Assembly (NCBI GenBank): GCA_037440525.1
Contig: JBBITW010000062.1
Location: forward strand, 1 to 17,667
DNA: 17,667 nt
Direction: 5' to 3'
Origin: JBBITW01 sp037440525
Lineage (GTDB): Bacteria > Desulfobacterota > BSN033 > UBA1163
Both the position numbers and the translations under genes were made by a program. Below the pieces are notes generated by a model. It did not search any database, had not been told where the DNA came from, and worked only from the letters and a program-made list of their open reading frames with translations. How positions within the stretch are numbered: position 1 is the stretch's first letter; every line of letters begins with the position of its first letter. Below are positions 1 through 5,849 of this stretch, piece by piece.

Positions 1-208
1 CATCAGGTGATATTATTTCCTTTTCAGTAGCTTCAATAGTCCATTCCAATGCTTTAATGATAGCAATACCTTCGGCAGGTGTTGGTCCCGCTAAACTTTT
101 ATTAATACCTCTGCAACGTTTAATCTCTTGCCTACTCCCTTTTCTATCACGGTAAACGACGAAGGCCCAACGCTCACCTCCCGACCCAGCAGCATCAGTT
201 CCTATCAC
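1..208 (-). CDS. RNase H-like fold protein, C-terminus off the window
   Basis: The protein is read right to left and runs off the left edge, so only about 69 codons are visible. The visible part resembles the start of the RNase H fold: a first strand ending in IGTDAAGSGG (candidate metal-binding Asp and glycine turn), a strand WAFVVYRD, then TPAEGIAIIKALEW, which matches the T-x-x-A-E-x-x-A-x-x-x-A-L helix of RNase HI and its second catalytic Glu. The likely role is RNA:DNA hybrid cleavage or another phage-type nuclease step; which one is not decidable here. GTG at 206-208 is the first possible start after a TGA at 233-235, but no Shine-Dalgarno sequence precedes it. The same frame stays open across that TGA into the preceding Cys-rich segment, so the gene may be part of a broken longer ORF. 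It sits in a mobile-element region. Confidence 0.55.
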   Translation of the reverse strand, partial: MIGTDAAGSGGERWAFVVYRDRKGSRQEIKRCRGINKSLAGPTPAEGIAIIKALEWTIEATEKEIISPD

Positions 209-232
209 TATAATGCTTTTTGCACTTTCTAA

Positions 233-475
233 TCATTTCCTGTAGGTCTTAATTGCTTCCACGTCTATATGTTTAGCACACATGCCCCCTCTAACGTCTC
301 TAAAATATAGCTCGCCTGACTTTATGGGAAGTCTGCAAATATAGCATTCTCGGTTAGTCCTCGACTTTTAGCATTTGTAGCCAGTGTAAGGCCAAGGAAG
401 TTTACCCTGCTGAAAGAACTCTCTTAGATTTTCCATAGATATATCCTCCCTAACGGTGCCATAATCTCCTCCCAT
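233..475 (-). pseudogene. Small Cys-rich (zinc-ribbon-like) protein interrupted by an in-frame stop
   Basis: ATG at 475 follows an excellent Shine-Dalgarno sequence (GGAGGTGAT). A second in-frame ATG at 436 also has one (GGGAGGATAT). Translation runs 35 codons to GYKC and then meets TAA at 368-370. The same frame continues for 44 codons with a CxxC pair (ECYIC) and a CxxH pair (MCAKH), ending at TGA 233-235. There is no NTG start between the TAA and the first CxxC, so the second half cannot easily be translated independently. With Gln or another residue in place of the TAA it would be a single zinc-ribbon-like protein of about 80 aa. A nonsense mutation in a decaying element, a sequence error, or recoding would all explain it; decay or error is most likely. 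Confidence 0.5.
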
Positions 476-591
476 TCTCCATCACCTCCCTTACTTTTCT
501 TCCTTTCATTTGATCTCACCTTGTAAGCCATCCACTGGAGTGATTTGTTAAGCAAGAATAGAACCGTCTTTTTTGAATTTTTGACATATCT

Positions 592-765
592 CTACGATAA
601 TCTCTTAATGATTCTTTTAGCGAGGCCATCTTCAATTTCTCTATGCCTTGGAATGGGTTGAGTCTTACCAGTTTGAGGATTTTTATACCAATCATGGTTA
701 GCACCATGACGCACAAAAACACAACCAATTGAACTGATTATTCTAAGCAATTCTTCTCTTTTCAA
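592..765 (-). CDS. hicA: HicA toxin (mRNA interferase)
   Basis: This 57-aa protein has the HicA double-stranded-RNA-binding-like fold signature. It starts KREELLRIISSIGC, then VRHGANHDWYKNP, in which His24 corresponds to the catalytic histidine of HicA mRNA endonucleases. It ends QPIPRHREIEDGLAKRIIKRL, the typical HicA C-terminal strand and helix. Family knowledge: HicA cleaves mRNA ribosome-independently and is neutralised by HicB. The TTG start at 763-765 overlaps the HicB stop (shared TTGA), so translation is coupled. Antitoxin-first order allows HicB to accumulate before the toxin. A longer ORF in another frame (516-728) covers the same DNA but has no family resemblance and is a shadow. 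All residues expected for activity appear present. Confidence 0.9.
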   Translation of the reverse strand: MKREELLRIISSIGCVFVRHGANHDWYKNPQTGKTQPIPRHREIEDGLAKRIIKRLS

Positions 766-953
766 ATTGATAATTCCAATATCTGAAAAGGTTCTGCCTC
801 GGGCACCAAACCATTTCTAATATCATTATAGATTTCTATTAAATTATCCTTCAATTCCTCCAGAGTTCTCCCCTGGCTTTCATATTCAGGATATTCCTGG
901 ATATATCCCACAAACCATTCTTTTTCCTTTTTATATACAATGTTTATTTTCAT
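762..953 (-). CDS. hicB: HicB-family antitoxin, short form
   Basis: This 63-aa protein matches the HicB/UPF0150 partial RNase H fold: an N-terminal strand (MKINIVYKKEKEWFVGYIQE), then PEYESQGRTLEELKDNLIEI, the family's strand-turn-helix that masks HicA, then EIYNDIRNG. It ends soon after the fold and has no C-terminal ribbon-helix-helix or HTH domain. Autoregulation by DNA binding is therefore less certain than in two-domain HicB proteins. A strong ribosome-binding site (AGGAAGGAG) lies 6-7 bases before the ATG. The stop overlaps the hicA start by four bases. The pair sits inside the mobile-element segment, where such modules are common as stability cargo. Confidence 0.88.
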   Translation of the reverse strand: MKINIVYKKEKEWFVGYIQEYPEYESQGRTLEELKDNLIEIYNDIRNGLVPEAEPFQILELSI

Positions 954-971
954 AAATTTCTCCTTCCTATA

Positions 972-1526
972 TTATTCCTTCTTTTTCAGTTTTTCTTTAT
1001 TTTCCCTCAATTTTTCACCATAACGAGAAAAAAGTTCATCGGCTTTATCCTTACCAAATTCCCTTGCTAAAAACTCCCATGAACAACTACCACCCTGGGC
1101 GATAAGTTCCTCCAGTGCTGTTTCAGGGTTTATTGGTTCCTCAGCGATCTCTTTAACATCTGTTTCAATTAAAGGTCTGTATCTATCCCTTTGAAGAGTA
1201 TTGTAATAAATCTTTTTCACAGTATCATACTCGTAGCCAGTCACTTCTGACACTTCCCAAAATGCGTCGTGAACATTTTTTGCTTCCCCTCTTTCTACCA
1301 GAGTATTGACGTAACTCACAATTTTATTTGGAGGAAGGTCTCCAGAGCCATATTTTCTACCCCAGCCCGATCTCCATTCTCTTCTTTCTCCATTTTCGAC
1401 GATCTTCTCCATATTGGTAGGAATTGATCTGTAACGATTTCCTGGTAGAAACTCACTACATCCTTTTTTAAAAATACCCCTCAGAAAAAGGGGAATTTGT
1501 ATGATTAGAGATTTTTTATTGCTCAC
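972..1526 (-). CDS. Uncharacterised 184-codon protein; N-terminal start uncertain
   Basis: I do not recognise the family. The middle and C-terminal parts look like genuine soluble protein: KYGSGDLPPNKIVSYVNTLV, then helical stretches, then a charged tail ending in KEKLKKKE. The phrase KIVSYVNTLVERGEAKNVHDAFWEVSEVTG hints at a helical, possibly DNA-associated domain, but this is only inference. The long open frame starts at GTG 1526. Its first residues (IIQIPLFLRGIFKKG) are the kind of peptide produced when a small dispersed AT/CCCC-GGGG palindrome (1461-1500) is translated, so the native protein may begin at ATG 1412 (147 aa). Neither start has a convincing ribosome-binding site. It lies 18 bp upstream of hicB and may share its transcript. 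It is divergent from the HTH gene at 1599. Confidence 0.6.
   Translation of the reverse strand: MSNKKSLIIQIPLFLRGIFKKGCSEFLPGNRYRSIPTNMEKIVENGERREWRSGWGRKYGSGDLPPNKIVSYVNTLVERGEAKNVHDAFWEVSEVTGYEYDTVKKIYYNTLQRDRYRPLIETDVKEIAEEPINPETALEELIAQGGSCSWEFLAREFGKDKADELFSRYGEKLRENKEKLKKKE
1461..1500. repeat. Small dispersed palindrome (CCCC/GGGG type) in the 5' end of the 184-codon ORF
   Basis: The stretch has TTTTTAAAAATACCCC, a short A-rich loop, then GGGGAATTTGTAT, so CCCC and GGGG can pair with AT flanks. Elements of this kind are scattered in many bacterial genomes. Translated, they give peptides like IPLFLRGIFKKG, seen here, which often flag a misplaced start codon. Confidence 0.4.
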
Positions 1527-1598
1527 CTTCTATGCCTTGAATATCAAAGGTTATTTTCGTCTACAGACATTCTAAACAAGATGTGTTTAAATGTCAAT

Positions 1599-1748
1599 AT
1601 GAAGAGCAAATGGTTTGATCAAAGAGAGGCTGAAAACTTTCTTGGGGTCAAAAGGATCACCCTATGGAGGCTGCGAGAAAAGAGAGTCTTACAATTCAAA
1701 TCAGCAGGCAAGCAAGTTTTTTACCCATTCGATGAACTAAAAAATTAA
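1599..1748 (+). CDS. Small excisionase/MerR-type HTH protein
   Basis: This 49-aa protein consists almost entirely of one winged-helix HTH of the excisionase (Xis/AlpA, HTH_17) type: WFDQREAENFLGVKRITLWR (helix-turn-helix), then LREKRVLQFKSAGKQVFYPF, which forms the wing, and DELKN. Family members act as excisionases or small transcriptional switches in phages and integrative elements. An in-frame ATG at 1581 would add six residues; neither start has a clear Shine-Dalgarno sequence. It heads a plus-strand cluster with the 41-aa acidic protein (19 bp later) and the P-loop ATPase, and is divergent from the 184-codon gene. A role controlling the element is inferred from family and position. Confidence 0.75.
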   Translation: MKSKWFDQREAENFLGVKRITLWRLREKRVLQFKSAGKQVFYPFDELKN

Positions 1749-1767
1749 AGAAAGGAGGTGTGAGAAA

Positions 1768-1893
1768 ATGCCGACAACGAAAGAAATGATAAACTTCTTA
1801 GAAGAGCTCTACTCAGAATTAGGAGAGCTTTTAGGGTATGAGGATGAAGAGGATGATGAGGAGGAAGAAAGAGAAGAAGGGGAAGAAGATTAA
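1768..1893 (+). CDS. Very acidic 41-aa protein
   Basis: ATG follows a near-perfect Shine-Dalgarno sequence (AAAGGAGGTG) with good spacing, so translation is likely despite the length. Residues 5-24 could form an amphipathic helix (KEMINFLEELYSELGELLGY). Residues 25-41 are almost all Asp/Glu (EDEEDDEEEEREEGEED). I know no family for it. An acidic tail of this kind could mimic DNA or bind a basic partner, but that is speculation. It lies between the HTH gene and the ATPase gene on the same strand, with 30 bp to the latter, so the three are probably one transcript. Confidence 0.6.
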   Translation: MPTTKEMINFLEELYSELGELLGYEDEEDDEEEEREEGEED

Positions 1894-1923
1894 AAAATAC
1901 TTAACAGGCAAAGGAGCCAGCAA

Positions 1924-2640
1924 GTGGAGATCAAAGAACTTGAATTAGAATATAAGAGAATCCTGAAGATTTCACCTAAAACCCTACGTGTTTCACTCGG
2001 GGTCATAGCTGCTAACTTTCTCCTTGAATCAGACCCGGTTTGGTGTTTGATCGTAGGTTCTTCTGGGAGATCAAAATCTGAAACACTGAATCTATTTTCA
2101 GATTTACCAAATGTGATAAAAATTTCAGACTTCACAGCCCAATCCTTGATTTCAGGTTTGAGAACAAAGAGGGCAGATGGATTTGGGATTCTTCAGAAAC
2201 TCCAAAAGGGAGGAAAGTATTTGATCTTAGTATCAGACATGTCTGGAATTTTATCACTTCATCCAGAGAAGCAGAATACTCTTTTTGCAATTTTAAGAAA
2301 TGTATATGATGGATACTATGCAAAGCCATTTGGAAACCCTGTTGGTCTTACAAAGTGGTGGGGAAAAGTCGGATTTTTAGGTGGTGTTACTGAGGCAATT
2401 GATCATCATCATAATGCCCGACAGAAATTTGGATCAAGGTTTTTGTATTGGAGGCTCGAGAGGCAGAATCTAAGTGAAGATTTGGAGCTGACAATAAATG
2501 CGATAAGGAGAACACCGAAGGAAAAAGAATGGAGAGTTGACCTCAAAAGGGCAGTGACTACAGAGATTTATACCCATCTCGGTGTTATCTCTCAGAGACA
2601 GATTTTCGAAAAATTGTTTAATAATTTCAATAATTTATAA
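1924..2640 (+). CDS. Phage/plasmid-type P-loop ATPase (helicase/primase-like), apparently C-terminally truncated
   Basis: GTG 1924 is preceded by AAAGGAG with 7-base spacing, which supports this start. Order of motifs in 238 aa: a Walker A-like loop at 45-52 (GSSGRSKS, Ser replacing the usual Gly before Lys); a strand YLILVSDMSGIL around 99-110 with Asp105 in the Walker B position; AILRNVYDGYYAKPFG; WWGKVGFLGGVTEAID at 145-160; and FGSRFLYWRL with Arg172, a possible arginine finger. This set resembles ATPases beside replication genes in prophages and plasmids; that link is from memory. Relatives I recall continue well past the RFLYWRL block, whereas this one ends in NNFNNL after about 60 more residues. 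The stop TAA abuts the tRNA 3' fragment (2641), suggesting loss of the C-terminus when the element end formed. ATPase activity is uncertain given the odd Walker A. Confidence 0.65.
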   Translation: MEIKELELEYKRILKISPKTLRVSLGVIAANFLLESDPVWCLIVGSSGRSKSETLNLFSDLPNVIKISDFTAQSLISGLRTKRADGFGILQKLQKGGKYLILVSDMSGILSLHPEKQNTLFAILRNVYDGYYAKPFGNPVGLTKWWGKVGFLGGVTEAIDHHHNARQKFGSRFLYWRLERQNLSEDLELTINAIRRTPKEKEWRVDLKRAVTTEIYTHLGVISQRQIFEKLFNNFNNL

Positions 2641-2676
2641 GGACAGGTCAGGGTTCGAATCCCTGCACCGCCACCA
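2641..2676 (+). other. tRNA 3' fragment: probable attachment site at the element/host boundary
   Basis: The 36 bases hold a perfect 5-bp T-stem with loop (CAGGG TTCGAAT CCCTG, 2649-2665), the acceptor strand CACCGCC (2666-2672), discriminator A and CCA (2674-2676). The matching 5' part of a tRNA (an acceptor beginning GGCGGTG, D-arm, anticodon arm) is absent: upstream DNA is the AT-rich end of the ATPase gene. Integrating elements that use tRNA 3' ends leave exactly such a duplicate at the far end. With this orientation the element lies to the left and host DNA to the right, and the intact tRNA should be left of this window. The amino-acid identity cannot be read from this part. Confidence 0.75.
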
Positions 2677-2782
2677 TCCCTTTATCCCTCAACTTCAACC
2701 TATGCAAAATATTTATTGAGAATCAGGTATTCGAAATTATAAGGGATTAGAACTCCAGCTTCCCTGTCTCTCAAAAACCTCC

Positions 2783-2803
2783 TCAGAGACCAGAGGTCTC
2801 TGA
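2783..2803. repeat. Perfect 9-bp hairpin, 3-base loop
   Basis: TCAGAGACC (2783-2791) and GGTCTCTGA (2795-2803) are exact inverted copies around AGA. It lies downstream of the hybrid kinase stop (read leftward) but lacks a clean T-run on that strand (GGAGGTTTTTGAG follows), so it is a possible weak terminator or the edge of a repeat element. Confidence 0.5.
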
Positions 2804-2852
2804 AAAAGTCCTGAAATGACTGGGGAGGTAGGGTTCCAAACCCTTCGAAGGC
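2803..2852 (+). repeat. 50-bp dispersed repeat, copy 1
   Basis: The stretch from AAAAAGTCCTGAAATGACT to CCCTTCGAAGGC matches the reverse complement of 17422-17471 at 47 of 50 positions. It overlaps the left arm of a 12-bp inverted repeat. It is not coding in any plausible frame. The other copy is in opposite orientation near the right end of the window. Confidence 0.8.
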
Positions 2853-2871
2853 TTTTCCACCCTACCTCCCC
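2822..2871. repeat. 12-bp perfect inverted repeat (hairpin with 26-base loop)
   Basis: GGGGAGGTAGGG (2822-2833) and CCCTACCTCCCC (2860-2871) are exact inverted copies. The loop itself contains the palindrome CCTTCGAAGG. The left arm belongs to the dispersed 50-bp repeat; the right arm has no counterpart at the second copy. It could act as a transcript end for the kinase gene, though no T-run follows. Confidence 0.6.
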
Positions 2872-2940
2872 ATTCTATAAGACTCTTTATAGATACTTTT
2901 TTAGAGGTCTCGAACTATATTTTTGACTGTGCAAAAGGAT

Positions 2941-5640
2941 TCACATCTTTTCCTTTAATTGCATGGCATCAGAGACTATTTGAATAATCTGATCGAAACT
3001 GAATGGCTTGGAAAGGACTAAATCAATTCCGCTCTCGTTCATCTTGTCTCTATCAAGTTCCATTCCCCAGCCTGTAATCATAACAATAGGGACTTTAGGA
3101 TTAATCCCTTTAACAGCTTTACCAACATCCCAACCTGATACCTTTGGTAGTCCCAGGTCGGTGAAGACCAGATCAAACTTCAAATTTTTAAACTTTTCTA
3201 TACCTTCCTCACCATCAGAGGCCAATTCCACCTGATGGCCTTTGGTAGTCAACATCTTGTAAAGGATGTCACGGACATAGTCTTCGTCATCGATCACCAG
3301 AATGTGAGCTTTCATTGGTTCTATAGCAGGTCTCTTTATCTCTCTCTCTTCTACGGGAATTTCCTCCCCATAACCTGTTGGAAGATGAATAATGAAGGAT
3401 GTCCCTTTTCCGATCTCACTATCTACCAGGATCTCGCCTCCATGCCTTTTGATAATACCGAATGAGACACTCAAGCCCAATCCTGAGCTTGTAACACCCT
3501 TAGTGGTGAAAAATGGGTCAAAAATTCTCCTCTTAACCTCCTCTGTCATTCCAATTCCTGTATCCGAAATCCTTATCTCCACCCAGCCATCAGATTGGGG
3601 TTGTGTTGTAATTGTAATTTGTCCTCCTTCAGGCATTGCATCGATAGCATTGAATACAATATTAGTAAAAACCTCCCTTAATTCAGATGGGTTTCCCAAG
3701 ATTGGAGGGATATCTCCAAGCTCGCTAATCCATTTTATCTGTATACCTCTCTTTTGAGCCTGATCTTTCCAGCGAGGCTCTGTTATAACTGCCACTTCCC
3801 GAATCAGGTCATTCAGGGAGAGGGGAGTAAATTCTCTATCCCTCCTCACACCTGTAAATTCCTGAATCCGACGAACCGTCTCAGCTCCATCCTTTGATGC
3901 CTTCTCAATCACCTTTAGACGTTCTCGAATCTCCTCAAGAGGGAGATTTCCCAATTGATGAAGAATTAGTTGTATATTTCCAATAATGGCAGCCAGAACA
4001 TTATTGAAATCGTGAGCTACCCCACTTGCCATCTCCCCTAATGCCCTCAATTTTTCAGCCTGGATGATCTGTTCCTGAGCCTGTTTTAACTCCCTTAGGG
4101 TCTGTTTTAGTTCAGAGAATAGTTGGGCGTTCTCAATAAAGATACTCACCTGACTTGTGAATGAAGAAAGAAGCTTCAGATCCTCTTCGTCAAACCCCCT
4201 CACCTCGTTATGTTGTATGTCGAGGACGCCAATCACTTGATCTCTTACCTTTAGAGGAAATGCTACCTCAGATTTTGCTTCCCTTTGCCCGAGGATATAT
4301 ATTGAATCTTTCGATAAATCAGGAATATAAATAGGCTCACCTATCTTTGCTACCCTTCCAATAATACCATCTATTCCCACCCTCAACCTTAGATGTTTCA
4401 CCTCTTCTAAATCCCCTCCTATAATCTGTCTTAAATAGAGCTCGTTGCTTTCTCGATCCAGGAGAAAAATACCACATACCGCATAACCCCAATGTTGTTG
4501 GAGGAGTTCTAAAGCCTTTTTAAGTAGCTCATCGAGATCAAGGGTAGAAGAAAGGACTTTTCCAATTTCATATAGGGTTGTCAATTGTCTTATTCTTGCT
4601 AAAGAATCTTCATAGAGCTGGGCATTTCCAATTGCAATTGCAGCCTGATTGGCAAAATTGAATAACAAATCAATATCATCCTTACGGAAATGTCTCTTCG
4701 CCTCTGAAGTTCCAATAACCATTGCTCCAATAATCATTTCCCTTACAGTTAAAGGTACTCCTACAACTTCTCGATAAGGTAAAAATCCCAATTCCTTCAA
4801 TCGGCTGGATGAATCCTTATAATTTTCATATAGTATGGGGCTCTTCTTTCTTATCACCTCACTAATCACACCATTTGATGAAGGAAGAAACTCCAAACCA
4901 ATGGATGATTCATCCAAACCATGGGTGAGCGAAATTGTATAGCTCTGTTTTCGATTATCCCAGAGGACAATTACCCCTCCTTCTGCCTCCAGGAGTTCAA
5001 CCGCACTCTCCATGATCTTCTTGAGTATAACATTTAGTTCAAGGCGTGAGGCAATCTCCTTACTGATGGAAAATAGTGTCTTCTGTTCTTCGAGGCGTTT
5101 GATATTTTCACTGTATAGATAAGCTCGCTCAACGGCACTGCTGATTATTTCTCCAATAGAATTCAAAATGTTCTTTTCAAATGGAATAAATGAACGGGTC
5201 TCTCTTCTTGCAATATTTAATACCCCATAGACCTTACCCCTCGATTTTAAGGGAATGATTGCCATTGATTTTATGCCTTCTTCTACTGCCAAAGTTCTTC
5301 CTTCGGGATGATTTGATAAATCCTCTATAAATACAGGTTCTCCAATAAGTATTGACCTCCCGGCCTCGCTCTGCCCGAAACTCAAACTATTTATCTCTTC
5401 TATATAGGCCTTCGAAAACCCACGAAATCGTGAATGTACTATCTCTTTGCCTCTCTCATCCAATAGATAGATGCCTACTGCTTGGACCTCAATCATATCC
5501 ATAATCCTCTCAAGGCCTTTATCAATAATCTCATCCAAAACGATTGATTGATTCATTGTCTGGCTAATGGCATTGAGAATAGAGAGCTCTTGATTTAGCC
5601 TCAGCACCTCATTTTCATTTCTGTTCAATTCTTCCTTCAT
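2941..5640 (-). CDS. Soluble hybrid histidine kinase: three GAF domains, kinase core, C-terminal receiver
   Basis: The 899 aa run in this order: N-terminal coiled coil; three GAF sensor domains (about 30-170, 190-335, 355-500); a coiled-coil linker; a HisKA dimerisation domain with phospho-accepting His543 in ALGEMASGVAHDFNN; a HATPase domain with the N box (IVFNAIDAM), G1 (DTGIGM, Asp693), F box (DPFFTTK) and G2 (SSGLGLS); then a receiver (about 777-895) with acidic pair at 784-785, phospho-acceptor Asp828 (FTDLGLP) and Lys878 (SKPFS). There are no membrane segments, so it senses cytoplasmic ligands such as cyclic nucleotides, haem or small molecules; the ligand is not readable. ATG 5640 is preferred over TTG 5661 because AGAGAG lies nine bases before it. 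The transcript is apparently monocistronic. The output partner is unknown; the NtrC-type regulator at 11512-12912 is a candidate only. Confidence 0.93.
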   Translation of the reverse strand: MKEELNRNENEVLRLNQELSILNAISQTMNQSIVLDEIIDKGLERIMDMIEVQAVGIYLLDERGKEIVHSRFRGFSKAYIEEINSLSFGQSEAGRSILIGEPVFIEDLSNHPEGRTLAVEEGIKSMAIIPLKSRGKVYGVLNIARRETRSFIPFEKNILNSIGEIISSAVERAYLYSENIKRLEEQKTLFSISKEIASRLELNVILKKIMESAVELLEAEGGVIVLWDNRKQSYTISLTHGLDESSIGLEFLPSSNGVISEVIRKKSPILYENYKDSSSRLKELGFLPYREVVGVPLTVREMIIGAMVIGTSEAKRHFRKDDIDLLFNFANQAAIAIGNAQLYEDSLARIRQLTTLYEIGKVLSSTLDLDELLKKALELLQQHWGYAVCGIFLLDRESNELYLRQIIGGDLEEVKHLRLRVGIDGIIGRVAKIGEPIYIPDLSKDSIYILGQREAKSEVAFPLKVRDQVIGVLDIQHNEVRGFDEEDLKLLSSFTSQVSIFIENAQLFSELKQTLRELKQAQEQIIQAEKLRALGEMASGVAHDFNNVLAAIIGNIQLILHQLGNLPLEEIRERLKVIEKASKDGAETVRRIQEFTGVRRDREFTPLSLNDLIREVAVITEPRWKDQAQKRGIQIKWISELGDIPPILGNPSELREVFTNIVFNAIDAMPEGGQITITTQPQSDGWVEIRISDTGIGMTEEVKRRIFDPFFTTKGVTSSGLGLSVSFGIIKRHGGEILVDSEIGKGTSFIIHLPTGYGEEIPVEEREIKRPAIEPMKAHILVIDDEDYVRDILYKMLTTKGHQVELASDGEEGIEKFKNLKFDLVFTDLGLPKVSGWDVGKAVKGINPKVPIVMITGWGMELDRDKMNESGIDLVLSKPFSFDQIIQIVSDAMQLKEKM

Positions 5641-5731
5641 TTCTATATCTCTCTTTTTCAAATTATTCTATTATAATTGTCATTACCAATTGGCTTCACA
5701 CGAAGAATGAAAATATTTAGGTTAAGGCAAA

Positions 5732-5755
5732 GGTTATGAAGCCGGGCTGGCTTAA
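5732..5755 (+). repeat. 24-bp imperfect repeat, copy 1
   Basis: GGTTATGAAGCCGGGCTGGCTTAA matches 7624-7647 at 19 of 24 positions and contains AAGCC/GGCTT, a possible small hairpin. It lies in the 5' region of the hybrid kinase gene. This may be a minor dispersed palindrome rather than a regulatory site. Confidence 0.3.
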
Positions 5756-5849
5756 CCCTCAAACCAATGACTCTTATTTTCTAAAAAATCAATTTAAAAT
5801 AGCAATCTTTTCAAAGTCTGTCAACTTATACTCCAGAGAACCCTGAAAT

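Noticed and set aside
424..531. 35-codon minus-strand frame (MAYKVRSNERKKSKGG, ending IYLWKI)
   Set aside because: No ribosome site, and it overlaps the better-supported start at 475 in another frame; kept only as a possibility in a decayed region.
516..728. 70-codon minus-strand ORF beginning MVVFLCVMVL
   Set aside because: It is the wrong frame over hicA: the overlapping frame gives a clear HicA protein with the catalytic His, and this one has no family features or ribosome site.
1890..2135. 81-codon minus-strand ORF
   Set aside because: Antisense to the P-loop ATPase gene, with no supported start or family signal.
2641..2676. Complete tRNA or tmRNA gene
   Set aside because: Only the T-arm, acceptor 3' strand and CCA are present; no D-arm, anticodon arm or matching 5' acceptor strand upstream.
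3008..3757. Three plus-strand ORFs of 75-121 codons
   Set aside because: Antisense shadows of the hybrid kinase receiver and ATPase domains.
5662..5700. Promoter for the hybrid kinase with TATAAT at 5670-5675 (minus strand)
   Set aside because: The -10 match is perfect but no reasonable -35 lies 16-18 bases upstream.
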